The notes: generated from the letters alone by a model not told the origin. A stretch of 64,000 nt of DNA from Gammaproteobacteria bacterium (GCA_028293745.1 JAQGOF010000067.1:34406-98405); one strand, 5' to 3'; counted from the stretch's first letter, positions 11,672 through 22,628 are shown. Program-made: numbers and translations.

Positions 11672-12877
11672 CTACAGGCGCTCGATGATCATCGCGATGC
11701 CCTGGCCCACTCCGATGCACATCGTGCACAGCGCGTGGCGGCCCCGAGTTGCGGCAAGCTGATACATTGCGGTCGTCACGAGCCTCGCGCCGGTCATGCC
11801 GAGCGGATGGCCAATTGCGATAGCGCCGCCGTTTGCATTGACGTGTTCGGCATCGTCCGCAAGTCCGAGCTCGCGCAACACTGCGAGGCCCTGCGATGCG
11901 AACGCTTCGTTTAGTTCAACAACATCCATCTTTCGGATATCCAGACCCACGCGGCCCAACGCTTTGCGGCTCGCGGGCACCGGGCCCATTCCCATGATTC
12001 GAGGCTCGACACCGGCAGTCGCCGCCGTGACGATGCGCGCACGCGGAGTGAGTCCGAAGCGCTTCGCAGCCTGTTCGGACGCAACGATCAACGCACAAGC
12101 GCCGTCATTCACGCCGGAAGCATTGCCTGCCGTAACGGTTCCGTTCGACCGGAAAGGAGTTGAAAGCTTCGCCAGCTGTTCGAGTGTCGTGTCAGGACGA
12201 GGATGCTCGTCCCGCGTAACGAGCAGCGGCTTGCCTTTGCGCTGTGGAATCTCGACAGGGATCAGCTCGGACTCGAAGAATCCGCGCGCATAAGCCGCAG
12301 CCGTACGTTGCTGGCTGCGCAGGGCGAACTTGTCCTGATCCTCGCGCGATACGCCATAACCGGCGGCGACGTTCTCGCCCGTTTCGGGCATCGAGTCCAC
12401 GCCGTACTTCTGCTCGAGGCGGGAATTGATGAAGCGCCAGCCGATCGTCGTGTCGTAGATCTCGGCCGCCCGGCTGAACGCCGAATCGGCCTTCGGCATC
12501 ACGAAGGGTGCGCGCGACATCGATTCCACGCCGCCCGCAATGATGAGATCGGCCTCACCCGCCTTGATGGTCCGGGCGGCCAGGGCGATGGCGTCCATGC
12601 CGGATCCGCAGAGCCGGTTTACGGTGGCACCCGGCACATCCACCGGAAGACCCGCCAGGAGCGCAGCCATCCGCGCAACGTTTCGGTTGTCCTCACCCGC
12701 CTGGTTGGCGCAGCCCAGGAACACATCGTCGATGGCCTCGGGGTCCAAGGAAGGGTTGCGGGAGATCAAAGCGGCAATGGGAAGGGCCGCCAGATCGTCC
12801 GGCCGCACGGAGGACAGAGCGCCGCCGTACCGGCCGATGGGGGTTCGTACGGCGTCGCAAATGAAAGCGTCAATCAT
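11672..12877 (-). CDS. Thiolase (acetyl-CoA acetyltransferase / 3-oxoadipyl-CoA thiolase-like)
   Basis: VNRLCGSGMDAI (active Cys), NANGGAIAIGHPLGMTGAR, CTMCIGVGQGIA. Confidence 0.93.
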   Translation of the reverse strand: MIDAFICDAVRTPIGRYGGALSSVRPDDLAALPIAALISRNPSLDPEAIDDVFLGCANQAGEDNRNVARMAALLAGLPVDVPGATVNRLCGSGMDAIALAARTIKAGEADLIIAGGVESMSRAPFVMPKADSAFSRAAEIYDTTIGWRFINSRLEQKYGVDSMPETGENVAAGYGVSREDQDKFALRSQQRTAAAYARGFFESELIPVEIPQRKGKPLLVTRDEHPRPDTTLEQLAKLSTPFRSNGTVTAGNASGVNDGACALIVASEQAAKRFGLTPRARIVTAATAGVEPRIMGMGPVPASRKALGRVGLDIRKMDVVELNEAFASQGLAVLRELGLADDAEHVNANGGAIAIGHPLGMTGARLVTTAMYQLAATRGRHALCTMCIGVGQGIAMIIERL

Positions 12878-12957
12878 GGGTCAGGCCTCGAATCTGGCGT
12901 CGGGACGCGCGCGCCCTGGGGTCGCAAATAATACGATGACAGGCGCCGCGGGCCAGG

Positions 12958-12972
12958 GTACGATTACCGTAC
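12958..12972. promoter_or_regulatory. Candidate IclR-type operator GTACG-attac-CGTAC
   Basis: Perfect 5-5-5 inverted repeat in the 124-bp divergent intergenic region; a TATAAG element follows at 12988-12993. Confidence 0.45.
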
Positions 12973-13001
12973 TCGGCATCCAATACCTATAAGAGTAAGC
13001 A

Positions 13002-13859
13002 ATGTTGCAGTCTAAAACTTTTCCCAAGACTTCGGGTTCGTTTATCGCACCACGAGTGATGAGCGCCACCGATCCGGACAACGTCCTGTTCCGCGGCGGC
13101 GATCCGGACTTCATGACGTCCCTGGCGAGGGGGTTGCATGTCATTCGGGCGTTCGCGGGGGTCGACCGCCGGCTCACCATCGCGGATGTGAGTCGTGCGA
13201 CTGGGTTGACGCGGGCCGTAGTACGCCGGTGCCTGTACACCCTGAAAGAACTTGGGTACGCGGCGACCGACGGCCGCATGTATTTCCTCCAACCCCGGAT
13301 TCTCAATCTCGGTTACGCCTATCTCTCAACCGCTCCAGTCCCGATTGCCGCGCAGCCGGTGCTCGAGGAAATGAGCGAAGCGCTGGGCGAGGCGTCATCC
13401 GTCGCGGTGCTGGACGACGGCGCGGTCGTCTACGTTGGCCGTGCCGCGACCAAGCGAATCATGTCGGTAACACTCGGAGTTGGTAGCCGGCTGCCGGCCT
13501 ATTGCACCGCGTTGGGACGTGTTCTGCTCGCTCATCTGACCGACGAGCAGGTGAACTCCGAGCTGGCGAAGGTCGACTTCATCCAGCACACCAAGCACAC
13601 GGTCACCTCGCGCAAGCGCCTGGAGGAGATCCTCGTCGGCGTGCGGCAGGATGGTTTCGCGCTCAACGACCAGGAGCTCGAAATCGGGCTGCGCTCGATC
13701 GCCGTGCCGGTGCGGAACGTGGTCGGCACAGTGGTTGCCGCAATGAATGTGAGCTCACAGGCCTCGAGGGTCTCGCGCCGTGAGCTGCTGGAGCGGTGCC
13801 TGCCCGTGTTGCGCGGTGCCGCGGAAAAACTGAGCAGCCAGCTGCCGCCACCGCGATAG
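13002..13859 (+). CDS. IclR family transcriptional regulator (PcaR/PobR-like)
   Basis: SLARGLHVIRAFAG...LTIADVSRATGLTRAVVRRCLYTL HTH, GSRLPAYCTALGRVLLA effector domain. Confidence 0.93.
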   Translation: MLQSKTFPKTSGSFIAPRVMSATDPDNVLFRGGDPDFMTSLARGLHVIRAFAGVDRRLTIADVSRATGLTRAVVRRCLYTLKELGYAATDGRMYFLQPRILNLGYAYLSTAPVPIAAQPVLEEMSEALGEASSVAVLDDGAVVYVGRAATKRIMSVTLGVGSRLPAYCTALGRVLLAHLTDEQVNSELAKVDFIQHTKHTVTSRKRLEEILVGVRQDGFALNDQELEIGLRSIAVPVRNVVGTVVAAMNVSSQASRVSRRELLERCLPVLRGAAEKLSSQLPPPR

Positions 13860-13885
13860 GCCCGCCGCCGCAGGTGCGCCGCGCC

Positions 13886-13920
13886 GTACCGGCTGACCGC
13901 CGGTACAGTGAGCGGTACAG
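13886..13920. promoter_or_regulatory. Inverted repeat GTACCGGC-tgacc-GCCGGTAC plus 12-bp-spaced direct repeats CGGTACAG; candidate MocR operator
   Basis: Exact repeats read at 13886-13893/13899-13906 and 13901-13908/13913-13920, upstream of lysE-mocR. Confidence 0.4.
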
Positions 13921-13963
13921 CGCGTCCTGTGTATCTGCCGCGCCAGCGTGCAACTCCGTAGCT

Positions 13964-13988
13964 TGTAGTCCTGCCGAACAGGACTACA
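13964..13988. promoter_or_regulatory. 10-bp perfect inverted repeat TGTAGTCCTG-ccgaa-CAGGACTACA abutting the LysE start codon
   Basis: Exact inverted repeat ending 2 nt before the ATG at 13991. Confidence 0.45.
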
Positions 13989-13990
13989 CC

Positions 13991-14578
13991 ATGATCGACC
14001 CTCTCCCTTTCGCAACATACTCGTTCGTCATGTCCATCACGCCGGGGCCGAACAACGTCATGTTGACGGCGTCCGGGGCGACATTTGGTTTCCGTCGAAC
14101 GGTGCCTCACATATTCGGAGTTTGCGCCGGCTTCAGCGTGGTGCTCCTCGCCGTCTGCGCCGGGTTGGACGCGCTCTTCACGCGCTGGCCGGAGGCTCAG
14201 ACGGTGTTGCGATGGGCAGGCGCGGCGTACCTCGTCTACCTGGGCTGGCGGATTTTGCGCTCGGGCGAGGCAAAGGCCGGGCATAGCCCGAAACCCCTTA
14301 CAGTGCTCGAGGCCGCGGCTTTTCAGTTCCTCAATCCCAAGGCGTGGGTGATGACGCTGACGGCCGCCGCAATGTTCCTGCCGCGTGAGCTGGGGTTCGT
14401 GACAGCGTGCGTGTACATGGTTGGCGTGATGGCGCTGATCAATCTGCCGTGCATCACCGCGTGGGCTCTTTTTGGCAGCTCCCTGCGAAGTTTCCTGGCC
14501 CGGCCCGCCGGCCGCGTTGCGTTCAATGCCATGATGTCGGTGGCCCTGGCCGTCACCGGCATCGCGATGGTGATGTAG
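13991..14578 (+). CDS. LysE/RhtB family amino-acid exporter
   Basis: MSITPGPNNVMLTASGATFGFRRTVPHIFG N-terminus, QFLNPKAWVM, multiple TM segments. Confidence 0.93.
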   Translation: MIDPLPFATYSFVMSITPGPNNVMLTASGATFGFRRTVPHIFGVCAGFSVVLLAVCAGLDALFTRWPEAQTVLRWAGAAYLVYLGWRILRSGEAKAGHSPKPLTVLEAAAFQFLNPKAWVMTLTAAAMFLPRELGFVTACVYMVGVMALINLPCITAWALFGSSLRSFLARPAGRVAFNAMMSVALAVTGIAMVM

Positions 14579-14608
14579 TAACCTGCAGCATCCAACCAGT
14601 GAGGCACC

Positions 14609-16024
14609 GTGTTCGAGCTGTCACGCGACTCCACCGTTGCATTGGTTGACCAGATCGCCGAGCGGGTCACGAGCCTGGTCGAGCACGGCCAGTTGCCGGC
14701 CGGCGCGCGGCTGCCATCGATCCGCAAGCTGGCCAAGCTCGTCGGGGCGAGCCCCTTCACGGTGGTCGATGCCTACGATCGGCTGGTGGCCCGCGGAGTC
14801 ATCGAGTCGCGTGCCGGGCGGGGCTTTTTCGTCTGCGGGCGGCGCCTGGCGACTCCCCTCCTCGCCATCGAGGCCTTGGTCGATTCGGCGGCCGATCCGG
14901 GCTCCGATGCACTCGCGCTCGCGCGCATGTCGCTGTCCCACTCCTCGGACATCATCGCCGCAGGCTCCGGATTTCTACCCGAGAACTGGCTGATGGAAGC
15001 CGTGCCGGGCGCGGTGCTCAATCGTCTGTCGCGCGGCCGCCGGCCTCAGGCGTGGATGCAATGCGCGCCCCAGGGGCTGTTCGAGCTGCGCGAGCAGATC
15101 GCCGCGCGGCTGGTGCAACACGGCATAGCCGCCGGAGCCGCGAATATCGTTACGACTTTCGGCGCCTCTCAGGCATTCGACCTGCTGGGACGCATCCTGT
15201 TTGCACCCGGAGATGCGGTGCTCGTGGAAGACCCAGGCTATTTCGTGCTGTTCGAACAGCTCAGGGGTCAGCACGTCAACCTCGTCCCGATTCCACGGAC
15301 CGCGGCGGGACCTGACCTGGACGCTCTCGAGAACGCCTGCCGCACCCATCGGCCACGCGCCTTCTTCACGCAGACGCTGCTGCACAATCCGACAGGCTCC
15401 AACAGCGCGCCGGCCAATTGTCACCGGGTGTTGTCGCTCGCGGAGCAATTCCACTTCGCTGTCATCGAGGACGATGTGTATGGTGACCTGCATGCCGGAC
15501 CGGCAGTGCGGCTCGCGCAGATTGACGGCCTGCGGCATGTCATTCACGTAGGCAGCTTCACGAAGCTCATTGGTCCGGCGCTGCGAGTCGGTTTCGTCGC
15601 AGCTGAGCCGGCGCTGATCGCACAGATCGTCGAACGCAAGGTGTTATCGGTGCTCTCGGGATCAGCACTGCTCGAAGGTTTCGTCTCCGAAGTGCTTGAC
15701 AGCGGCCGCTATCGAAAGCACGTGGACACCGTCCGGACGCGCCTGTCTCGTATGAGGCGCGATGCGCGCCAAGCTCTGGAGCGGGCCGGGGTTACGTTCG
15801 AGAGTGCCGGGGGGGAAGGAATCTTCCTCTGGGGCCGCGTCCCTGATCGCGCGCCCGTGGACAAGCTGGTCCGCGACGCCAGGGAGCACTCCATCCTGCT
15901 GGCCAAGGGCTCTCTGTTCTCACCGTCGAGAGGTTGCGGCCAATGGCTGCGCTTCAACGTCGCGCACAGCACAGCGCCTGCGCTCATCCGATTTCTGGGT
16001 AACGCCCTCAGCGAAGCTGCCTGA
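14609..16024 (+). CDS. MocR/PdxR-type regulator (GntR wHTH fused to class I aminotransferase-like domain)
   Basis: GARLPSIRKLAKLVGASPFTVVDAYDRLVARGVIESRAGRGFFV wHTH; aminotransferase region with HVGSFTKLIGPALRVGFV; GTG start. Confidence 0.93.
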   Translation: MFELSRDSTVALVDQIAERVTSLVEHGQLPAGARLPSIRKLAKLVGASPFTVVDAYDRLVARGVIESRAGRGFFVCGRRLATPLLAIEALVDSAADPGSDALALARMSLSHSSDIIAAGSGFLPENWLMEAVPGAVLNRLSRGRRPQAWMQCAPQGLFELREQIAARLVQHGIAAGAANIVTTFGASQAFDLLGRILFAPGDAVLVEDPGYFVLFEQLRGQHVNLVPIPRTAAGPDLDALENACRTHRPRAFFTQTLLHNPTGSNSAPANCHRVLSLAEQFHFAVIEDDVYGDLHAGPAVRLAQIDGLRHVIHVGSFTKLIGPALRVGFVAAEPALIAQIVERKVLSVLSGSALLEGFVSEVLDSGRYRKHVDTVRTRLSRMRRDARQALERAGVTFESAGGEGIFLWGRVPDRAPVDKLVRDAREHSILLAKGSLFSPSRGCGQWLRFNVAHSTAPALIRFLGNALSEAA

Positions 16025-16103
16025 ACCATTACCTGCATGCTGGAACGCAGCAGGCGCATCATTAGTCAGACAGGCCCCCGGGACACATGGGTAAACTGGC
16101 GTG

Positions 16104-16709
16104 ATGTTCCGCACAATACCGCCCGTCACCCGGGCGATCATCATCGCAAACGTCCTCGTGTTCCTGCTCGAGCAGGTCACCCCGGGCACGTTCATCGACC
16201 TGTTCGCCTTGTGGCCGCTCGGCCCGCTGTTTCATCCCTGGCAGGTTGTCACGTACGCCTTCCTGCACGACCCGCGCAACATTCTGCACATCCTCTTCAA
16301 TATGTTTGCGCTGTACATGTTCGGCGGCGCGCTCGAGGGCTTTTGGGGCAGCCGGCGATTCGCGGTGTTTTACTTCGCAAGCGTCCTGGCGGCAGCGGGA
16401 ACTGAGCTCCTGGTCCTGACCGAGTCGAAGGTCGTGGAGCCGGTGATCGGCGCCTCCGGCGGTGTCTTCGGCCTGCTGCTGGGATTCGCCTGGTTCTTCC
16501 CGCGCCAGAGGCTGATGCTGCTGTTTCCACCCATCCCGATGCCCGCCTGGTTGTTCGTAACAGTCTACGGCGTGCTCGAGCTGGTGTTGGGTGTCACCGG
16601 CGCGCAGGACAGTGTTGCTCACTTCGCGCACCTCGGCGGCATGCTGGGCGGGGCCATCATGATCCTGCTGTGGCGGACGCGAGACAGTGATAGAAGCGCT
16701 TTGCGCTGA
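16104..16709 (+). CDS. Rhomboid family intramembrane serine protease
   Basis: VIGASGGVFGLLLG (GxSG), HFAHLGGMLGG, HILFNMFALYMFG. Confidence 0.92.
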   Translation: MFRTIPPVTRAIIIANVLVFLLEQVTPGTFIDLFALWPLGPLFHPWQVVTYAFLHDPRNILHILFNMFALYMFGGALEGFWGSRRFAVFYFASVLAAAGTELLVLTESKVVEPVIGASGGVFGLLLGFAWFFPRQRLMLLFPPIPMPAWLFVTVYGVLELVLGVTGAQDSVAHFAHLGGMLGGAIMILLWRTRDSDRSALR

Positions 16710-16778
16710 TACAATCCGCGCCCGAAAGGAACCGGGAGGGAACTTTTGTGCCTGACCCTCCCTCTAGAGCGCCATCGT

Positions 16779-17702
<924 letters not shown>

Positions 17703-17757
17703 TTCGTCTGAAGGCACTCACAAGACGAGCCTGGTCCATCTTAAAGAAAGGGACTCC

Positions 17758-18492
17758 ATGCGTAACGTGGGCATCATCATGCGCCGCGAGCTTGCAAGTT
17801 ACTTTGCGACGCCGCTCGCCTATGTCTTCATCCTGATCTTCCTGCTGCTCGCGAATGCCTTCACCTTCTATCTCGGGGGCTTTTTCGAGCGCGGCCAGGC
17901 CGATCTGCAGTGGTTCTTCTACTGGCATCCGTGGCTGTACCTGTTCCTGATCCCGGCCATCTCCATGCGCCTGTGGGCCGAGGAGCGCAAGTCCGGCAGC
18001 ATCGAGCTGCTCATGACCCAGCCAGTGACGCTGTGGGAAGCCGTGCTGGGCAAATACTTTGCCGCCTGGCTCTTCGCGGCCCTGGCGCTCGTCCTGACAT
18101 TCCCGATGTGGATCACGGTCAACTACCTGGGCAAGCCCGACAACGGCACCATCCTGGCTGCCTACATCGGCAGCCTGCTGCTCGCCGGCGGCTATCTCGC
18201 CATCGGCTCGTGCATGTCCGCGCTGACCAACAACCAGGTCATCGCCTTCATCCTGGGGGTGGTCGCGTGTTTCGTCGTGCTGCTTGCGGGGTTCCCGCTG
18301 GTGCTGGATGCATTCCGCAGCTGGGCACCGCAATGGTTCGTGGATGCCATTGCCTCGCTGTCATTCCTCACGCACTTCGATTCCATCAAGAAAGGCGTGA
18401 TCGACGTGCGCGACCTGTTGTATTTCGGGATGTTGGGCGCGTTCTTCCTGCTCGCGACCTCCATCGCGCTCGACTTGCGCAAAGCACACTAG
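17758..18492 (+). CDS. ABC-2 type permease (GldF-like)
   Basis: MRNVGIIMRRELASYFATPLAYVFILIFLLL; multiple TM segments; AEERKSGSIELLMTQPVTLWEAVLGKYFA. Confidence 0.9.
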   Translation: MRNVGIIMRRELASYFATPLAYVFILIFLLLANAFTFYLGGFFERGQADLQWFFYWHPWLYLFLIPAISMRLWAEERKSGSIELLMTQPVTLWEAVLGKYFAAWLFAALALVLTFPMWITVNYLGKPDNGTILAAYIGSLLLAGGYLAIGSCMSALTNNQVIAFILGVVACFVVLLAGFPLVLDAFRSWAPQWFVDAIASLSFLTHFDSIKKGVIDVRDLLYFGMLGAFFLLATSIALDLRKAH

Positions 18493-18506
18493 CCGGACCC
18501 TACCCT

Positions 18507-20423
18507 ATGACGAATCGCTCGACACTCGGTGGCAGCGCACTCCTCGCGCTAGCTCTCCTGCTCGTGGGTCTCACGGTCCTCTTCGATCACGCCTTGCGCG
18601 GCTGGCGGCTGGACCTGACGGCCAATCATCTCTACACCACCGCGCCCGGTACCGATCGCATCCTGAAGAGCCTCAGGGAGCCGATCAACCTGTACTTCTT
18701 CTACTCGGAGAAGCCGGCGACACAGATGCCGGACATCGCCACCTACGGGGTGCGCGTGCGGGAGTTCCTCGAAGAGATCGTGGCGCGCTCGGGCGGCAAG
18801 GTCCGGCTGCACGTCGTGGACCCGCAACCCTTCTCCGAGGACGAGGACCGCGCCTCGGAACTGGGAGTGCGGGGCAAGCCCCTGGATGCCGCCGGCAACC
18901 AGTTGTATTTCGGCCTGGCCGGGACCAACTCCACCGACGGCCACCAGGCCATCGAGTTCTTCGATCCCAAGAAAGAAGAGTTTCTCGAATACGACATCGT
19001 CAAGCTGGTCTACCAGCTGGCGAGCCCCAAGAAGCCGGTGGTCGGCTGGCTGTCGAGCCTGCCGATGGCGACCGGATTCGATCAGCAGACCGGGCAGATG
19101 CGCGAGCCGTGGGCGGTCTACAGCCAGGCGCAGCAGCTGTTCGATGTACGGCCCGTCGATGCGGCCTCGGGCAAGATCGATCCTGACCTCAGCGTGCTCG
19201 TGATCGCGCATCCGAAGAACCTGACCCCTGCGATGCAATTTGCAATCGATCAGTACGCCCTGCGCGGCGGACACGTCGCGATGTTCGTGGACCCGCTGGC
19301 CGATGCCGATCAGTCCGGGGCCGACCCGCAGAATCCGATGGCCGCCATGTCGGCCGATAAATCCTCGCAACCCGGACCCCTGCTCGCGGCGTGGGGCGTG
19401 CAGTTCAATCCCAAGCAGGTGGTCGCCGACCGGGGCCACGCGCTGCAGGTGTCAACGCGCCAGAGCGAGAGCCCGGTGCTGCACCTGGGGGTTCTCGGCC
19501 TGAATTCCAGCGACTTCACGGCTGGCGATGTCATCACGGCCGGCCTGTCGAGTATCAACGTGGCCACCGCCGGCAACCTCGAGCAGGTAAAAGGCGCGCA
19601 GACGAAGTTCGAGCCGCTGTTGGTCTCGAGCGCCGATGCGGCACTGCTCCCCACGGAGCGGTTCCAGATGCTGTTTGATCCGAACACGCTACGGGACGGA
19701 TTCAAGCCGACCGGCAAACGGTACGTAATGGGTGCCCGGGTGATCGGTAACGTCAAGACGGCGTTCCCCGCAGGGCCGCCGGCCGGCGTAACGCTGCCCG
19801 CGGGCCGGAGCGCGCTCAAGGAGTCCGCCAAGCCTCTCAACCTCGTCGTGTACGCCGATACCGACATGTTGACCGACTACCTGTGGGTGCATGCCCAGAG
19901 CGTGTTCGGGCAACGGGTCGAGCAGGTGTTTGCCAACAACGGCGACCTCGTCCTCAACACGCTCGACAACCTCGCGGGGAGCGCGGACCTGATCAGCGTG
20001 CGCGGCCGGGCGAGCTTCTCGCGTCCCTTCGACCGGGTGGAGCGGCTGCGCCACATCGCCGATGACCAGTTCCGTGCCAAGGAACAGGAGCTGGAGAAAC
20101 AACTGCGTGACACCGAAGAGAAGCTCACGGCGCTGCAATCGCGCCGCAACGACAAGTCAGCCATGATCCTCAGCCCCGAGCAGGAAAAGGAGCTCGACAA
20201 CTTCCAGGACGAGAAGCTGCGGATCCGCAAAGAGCTGCGGGCCGTCCGGGCCGGTCTCGACAAGGACATCAAGGGACTGGGTAACGAGCTGAAGATCGTG
20301 AACATCATCGTGGTCCCGATTGTCTTTGCCGTGGTCGCCCTGCTCGTCGGGTTGTGGCGCAAACGGCAGCATCCCCCCGCTGTGACGCCCTTGAGCATGA
20401 AGGCCAAGGAGGCGCAGCCATGA
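18507..20423 (+). CDS. GldG-like auxiliary protein of ABC-type system
   Basis: TM-flanked protein with DLTANHLYTTAPGTDRILKSLREPINLYFFYS and YVVDP-like periplasmic domain, C-terminal coiled coil and TM; follows the permease. Confidence 0.87.
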   Translation: MTNRSTLGGSALLALALLLVGLTVLFDHALRGWRLDLTANHLYTTAPGTDRILKSLREPINLYFFYSEKPATQMPDIATYGVRVREFLEEIVARSGGKVRLHVVDPQPFSEDEDRASELGVRGKPLDAAGNQLYFGLAGTNSTDGHQAIEFFDPKKEEFLEYDIVKLVYQLASPKKPVVGWLSSLPMATGFDQQTGQMREPWAVYSQAQQLFDVRPVDAASGKIDPDLSVLVIAHPKNLTPAMQFAIDQYALRGGHVAMFVDPLADADQSGADPQNPMAAMSADKSSQPGPLLAAWGVQFNPKQVVADRGHALQVSTRQSESPVLHLGVLGLNSSDFTAGDVITAGLSSINVATAGNLEQVKGAQTKFEPLLVSSADAALLPTERFQMLFDPNTLRDGFKPTGKRYVMGARVIGNVKTAFPAGPPAGVTLPAGRSALKESAKPLNLVVYADTDMLTDYLWVHAQSVFGQRVEQVFANNGDLVLNTLDNLAGSADLISVRGRASFSRPFDRVERLRHIADDQFRAKEQELEKQLRDTEEKLTALQSRRNDKSAMILSPEQEKELDNFQDEKLRIRKELRAVRAGLDKDIKGLGNELKIVNIIVVPIVFAVVALLVGLWRKRQHPPAVTPLSMKAKEAQP

Positions 20424-21550
20424 CTGCACGCCGTGTCACCATCCTCCTGATCGCCGGCGTGCTGGTGATCGTGCTGGCGGTGTGGCTGTCGTCAAAGCGG
20501 CAAGTCGAGCGCGGCACACTGGCTGGCGACCCCGTTGTGGCCGGGCTGGAAAAAAGCTCGCTCAACTCCATCACCGAAGTGCGTCTGAGCAAGGGCGACG
20601 GAACCAAGACGACTCTCAAGAAAGGGGCGACGGACTGGAGCGTCGGCGAGCGCGACTACCCCGCGGATTCGGGCAAGGTTCGCAAGCTGCTGCTGGACCT
20701 CGCCGCGTTGAACGTGGTGGAGGAGAAAACCCGCACGCCGGATTACTACCCTGCGCTCGGGGTCGAGGACACTACTTCGGCCAAGGCTACTGGAACCCGT
20801 GTCGATGCGGTCACAGGGGCGAAAACCTACAGCGTGATCGTCGGCAAATCCTCTGGGGCGAAATCCGGGTATGTGCGCGTAGTCAACACGCCGCAGAGCT
20901 TCCTGGCGGCACCGCTGATCACCCTCGATGCCGATCCGCGACGGTGGCTGGATCACACGTTGATCGATATTCCACAGGATCGGGTCAAGGAGTTTGCGGT
21001 GAAGCCCGCTCAGGGACCTGCGTATACCGCCACTCGCCCGAACAAGGACCAGGCCGACTTCACGGTCGCCGAGGTGCCGAAAGGCCGCGAATTGAGCAGC
21101 CCTGCCGCGGCGGATCCCATTGCCGGATCGCTCGCCAGCGTCTCACTGGATGACGTGCAGCACGCGCCACAGACACCTCCGGCGGGAGTGTCGCACGCGG
21201 TTTTCAGCACCTTCGACGGACTGAAGATCGATGTCGCAGGCCGCAAGGAAGGCACCAAAACGCTCGTGTCCTTCACGCCGAGCTCGACTGCCAAGGAAAC
21301 GGAAGCCGAGGCGAAGACGCTCGCAGCGCGCCTCAACGGCTGGGAGTTTGAAATCCCGAGCTACAAGTACGACGGCCTGTTCCGGCCGTTGGATGACCTG
21401 CTGAAGAAGCCGGAGCCGGCAGCGAAAGGAGCCAAGGGCAAGGCGGGCGACAAGGAGGCCGCGAAGGACGGTCAGAAGCCTGGCAAAGCTGGCAAGAAGT
21501 CGACGCCAGCGCCCGCCGCCGATGCGGCGCCACCGGGTCCCGGCAAGTAA
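20420..21550 (+). CDS. DUF4340 domain-containing protein
   Basis: N-terminal TM, KGATDWSVGERDYPADSGKVRKLLLDLAALNVVEEKT; ATGA overlap with the GldG-like gene; Lys/Ala-rich tail. Confidence 0.85.
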   Translation: MTARRVTILLIAGVLVIVLAVWLSSKRQVERGTLAGDPVVAGLEKSSLNSITEVRLSKGDGTKTTLKKGATDWSVGERDYPADSGKVRKLLLDLAALNVVEEKTRTPDYYPALGVEDTTSAKATGTRVDAVTGAKTYSVIVGKSSGAKSGYVRVVNTPQSFLAAPLITLDADPRRWLDHTLIDIPQDRVKEFAVKPAQGPAYTATRPNKDQADFTVAEVPKGRELSSPAAADPIAGSLASVSLDDVQHAPQTPPAGVSHAVFSTFDGLKIDVAGRKEGTKTLVSFTPSSTAKETEAEAKTLAARLNGWEFEIPSYKYDGLFRPLDDLLKKPEPAAKGAKGKAGDKEAAKDGQKPGKAGKKSTPAPAADAAPPGPGK

Positions 21551-21560
21551 CAGCAGCAAG

Positions 21561-22628
21561 TCAGCGCGCGCGGGCCAGCAGCAGCAAAGTCACCGTTGCC
21601 AGCAACGCTGTTGGCAACCACGCGAGCAGCACCGGGTTGAGATCGAACACCACGGTGCCGCTGTCGATCAGCCGCTGCAGCAGGAACAGCGCGATACCAG
21701 CCACCAGCCCCATCAACATGCGCGTGCCCGCCCCCGCCGAGCGCAGTGACCCCAACACGAACGGGATCGCCAGCAGCACCGAGAACAGGATCGCAACCGT
21801 GCGCGCGAGCCGCGACGAAAACGCGAACAGGTAGTCGCGCGCGCTCAGAGAATTGGCCTGCATGTAGCGGATCAGCTTCAACAACGCGCGGCTGTTGAGC
21901 TGCGCCGGACTCTCAACCGCTAGACCCAGAAATCCCGCCGTGACATTCGATTCCAGCACCCGTTGACCGGGCGGCGGCGCGATCACGCGCTCCGGGGTAA
22001 AGCGCGACTCGGTGTAGTCGGTCAACAGCCAGGTGCGATTGGCTCCCGCAGTCGCACCCGCCGCGTGGCCTATCGCGCGCAGCCGGTGATCGGCCGAGAG
22101 CTCGAAAATCTGCATGCCACTGAACTGCCGCTGCCCCGATTGGCGCGCGACGTTGATGATGAGGTTTCCATCCCTCACCCACGCGCCGCTGCCGCCGCCG
22201 AAGCTGACATTATTGAATTTGCTGAACGCCTTCTGCTCCTTGGCCGCTTCGTGCAGCGGCGGAGCCATGACCTCTCCCAACAGCAGCTCCACGCCAATCA
22301 GAATCAGGCCGGCAATCGCAGCTGCTCCCGCGATGCGCTGGGTAGATACACCGGTCGCACGCACCACGACGAGCTCGCTGCCTCGCGCCAGCGACCCCAT
22401 GCCCAGCAGCGAGCCCATCAGCGCAGTGATCGGCAGCAGCTCGTAGGCCTGCTGCGGAAGATTGAGCAGTGTGAACCACAAGGCGCTGAGGGCGCTGTAG
22501 CGACCCACGCCAATGTCATCCTGCTGATCGATGAAAATGAACAGTCCCCCCAGAACGAGGAACACGGACATGACCATAAGCACCGATCCGATGATGGTGC
22601 GCACGATGTATCGATCCAGGACGGTCAT
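21561..22628 (-). CDS. lptG: LPS export ABC transporter permease LptG
   Basis: MTVLDRYIVRTIIGSVLMVMSVFLVLGG; pairs with lptF; internal start chosen over the track start. Confidence 0.93.
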   Translation of the reverse strand: MTVLDRYIVRTIIGSVLMVMSVFLVLGGLFIFIDQQDDIGVGRYSALSALWFTLLNLPQQAYELLPITALMGSLLGMGSLARGSELVVVRATGVSTQRIAGAAAIAGLILIGVELLLGEVMAPPLHEAAKEQKAFSKFNNVSFGGGSGAWVRDGNLIINVARQSGQRQFSGMQIFELSADHRLRAIGHAAGATAGANRTWLLTDYTESRFTPERVIAPPPGQRVLESNVTAGFLGLAVESPAQLNSRALLKLIRYMQANSLSARDYLFAFSSRLARTVAILFSVLLAIPFVLGSLRSAGAGTRMLMGLVAGIALFLLQRLIDSGTVVFDLNPVLLAWLPTALLATVTLLLLARAR

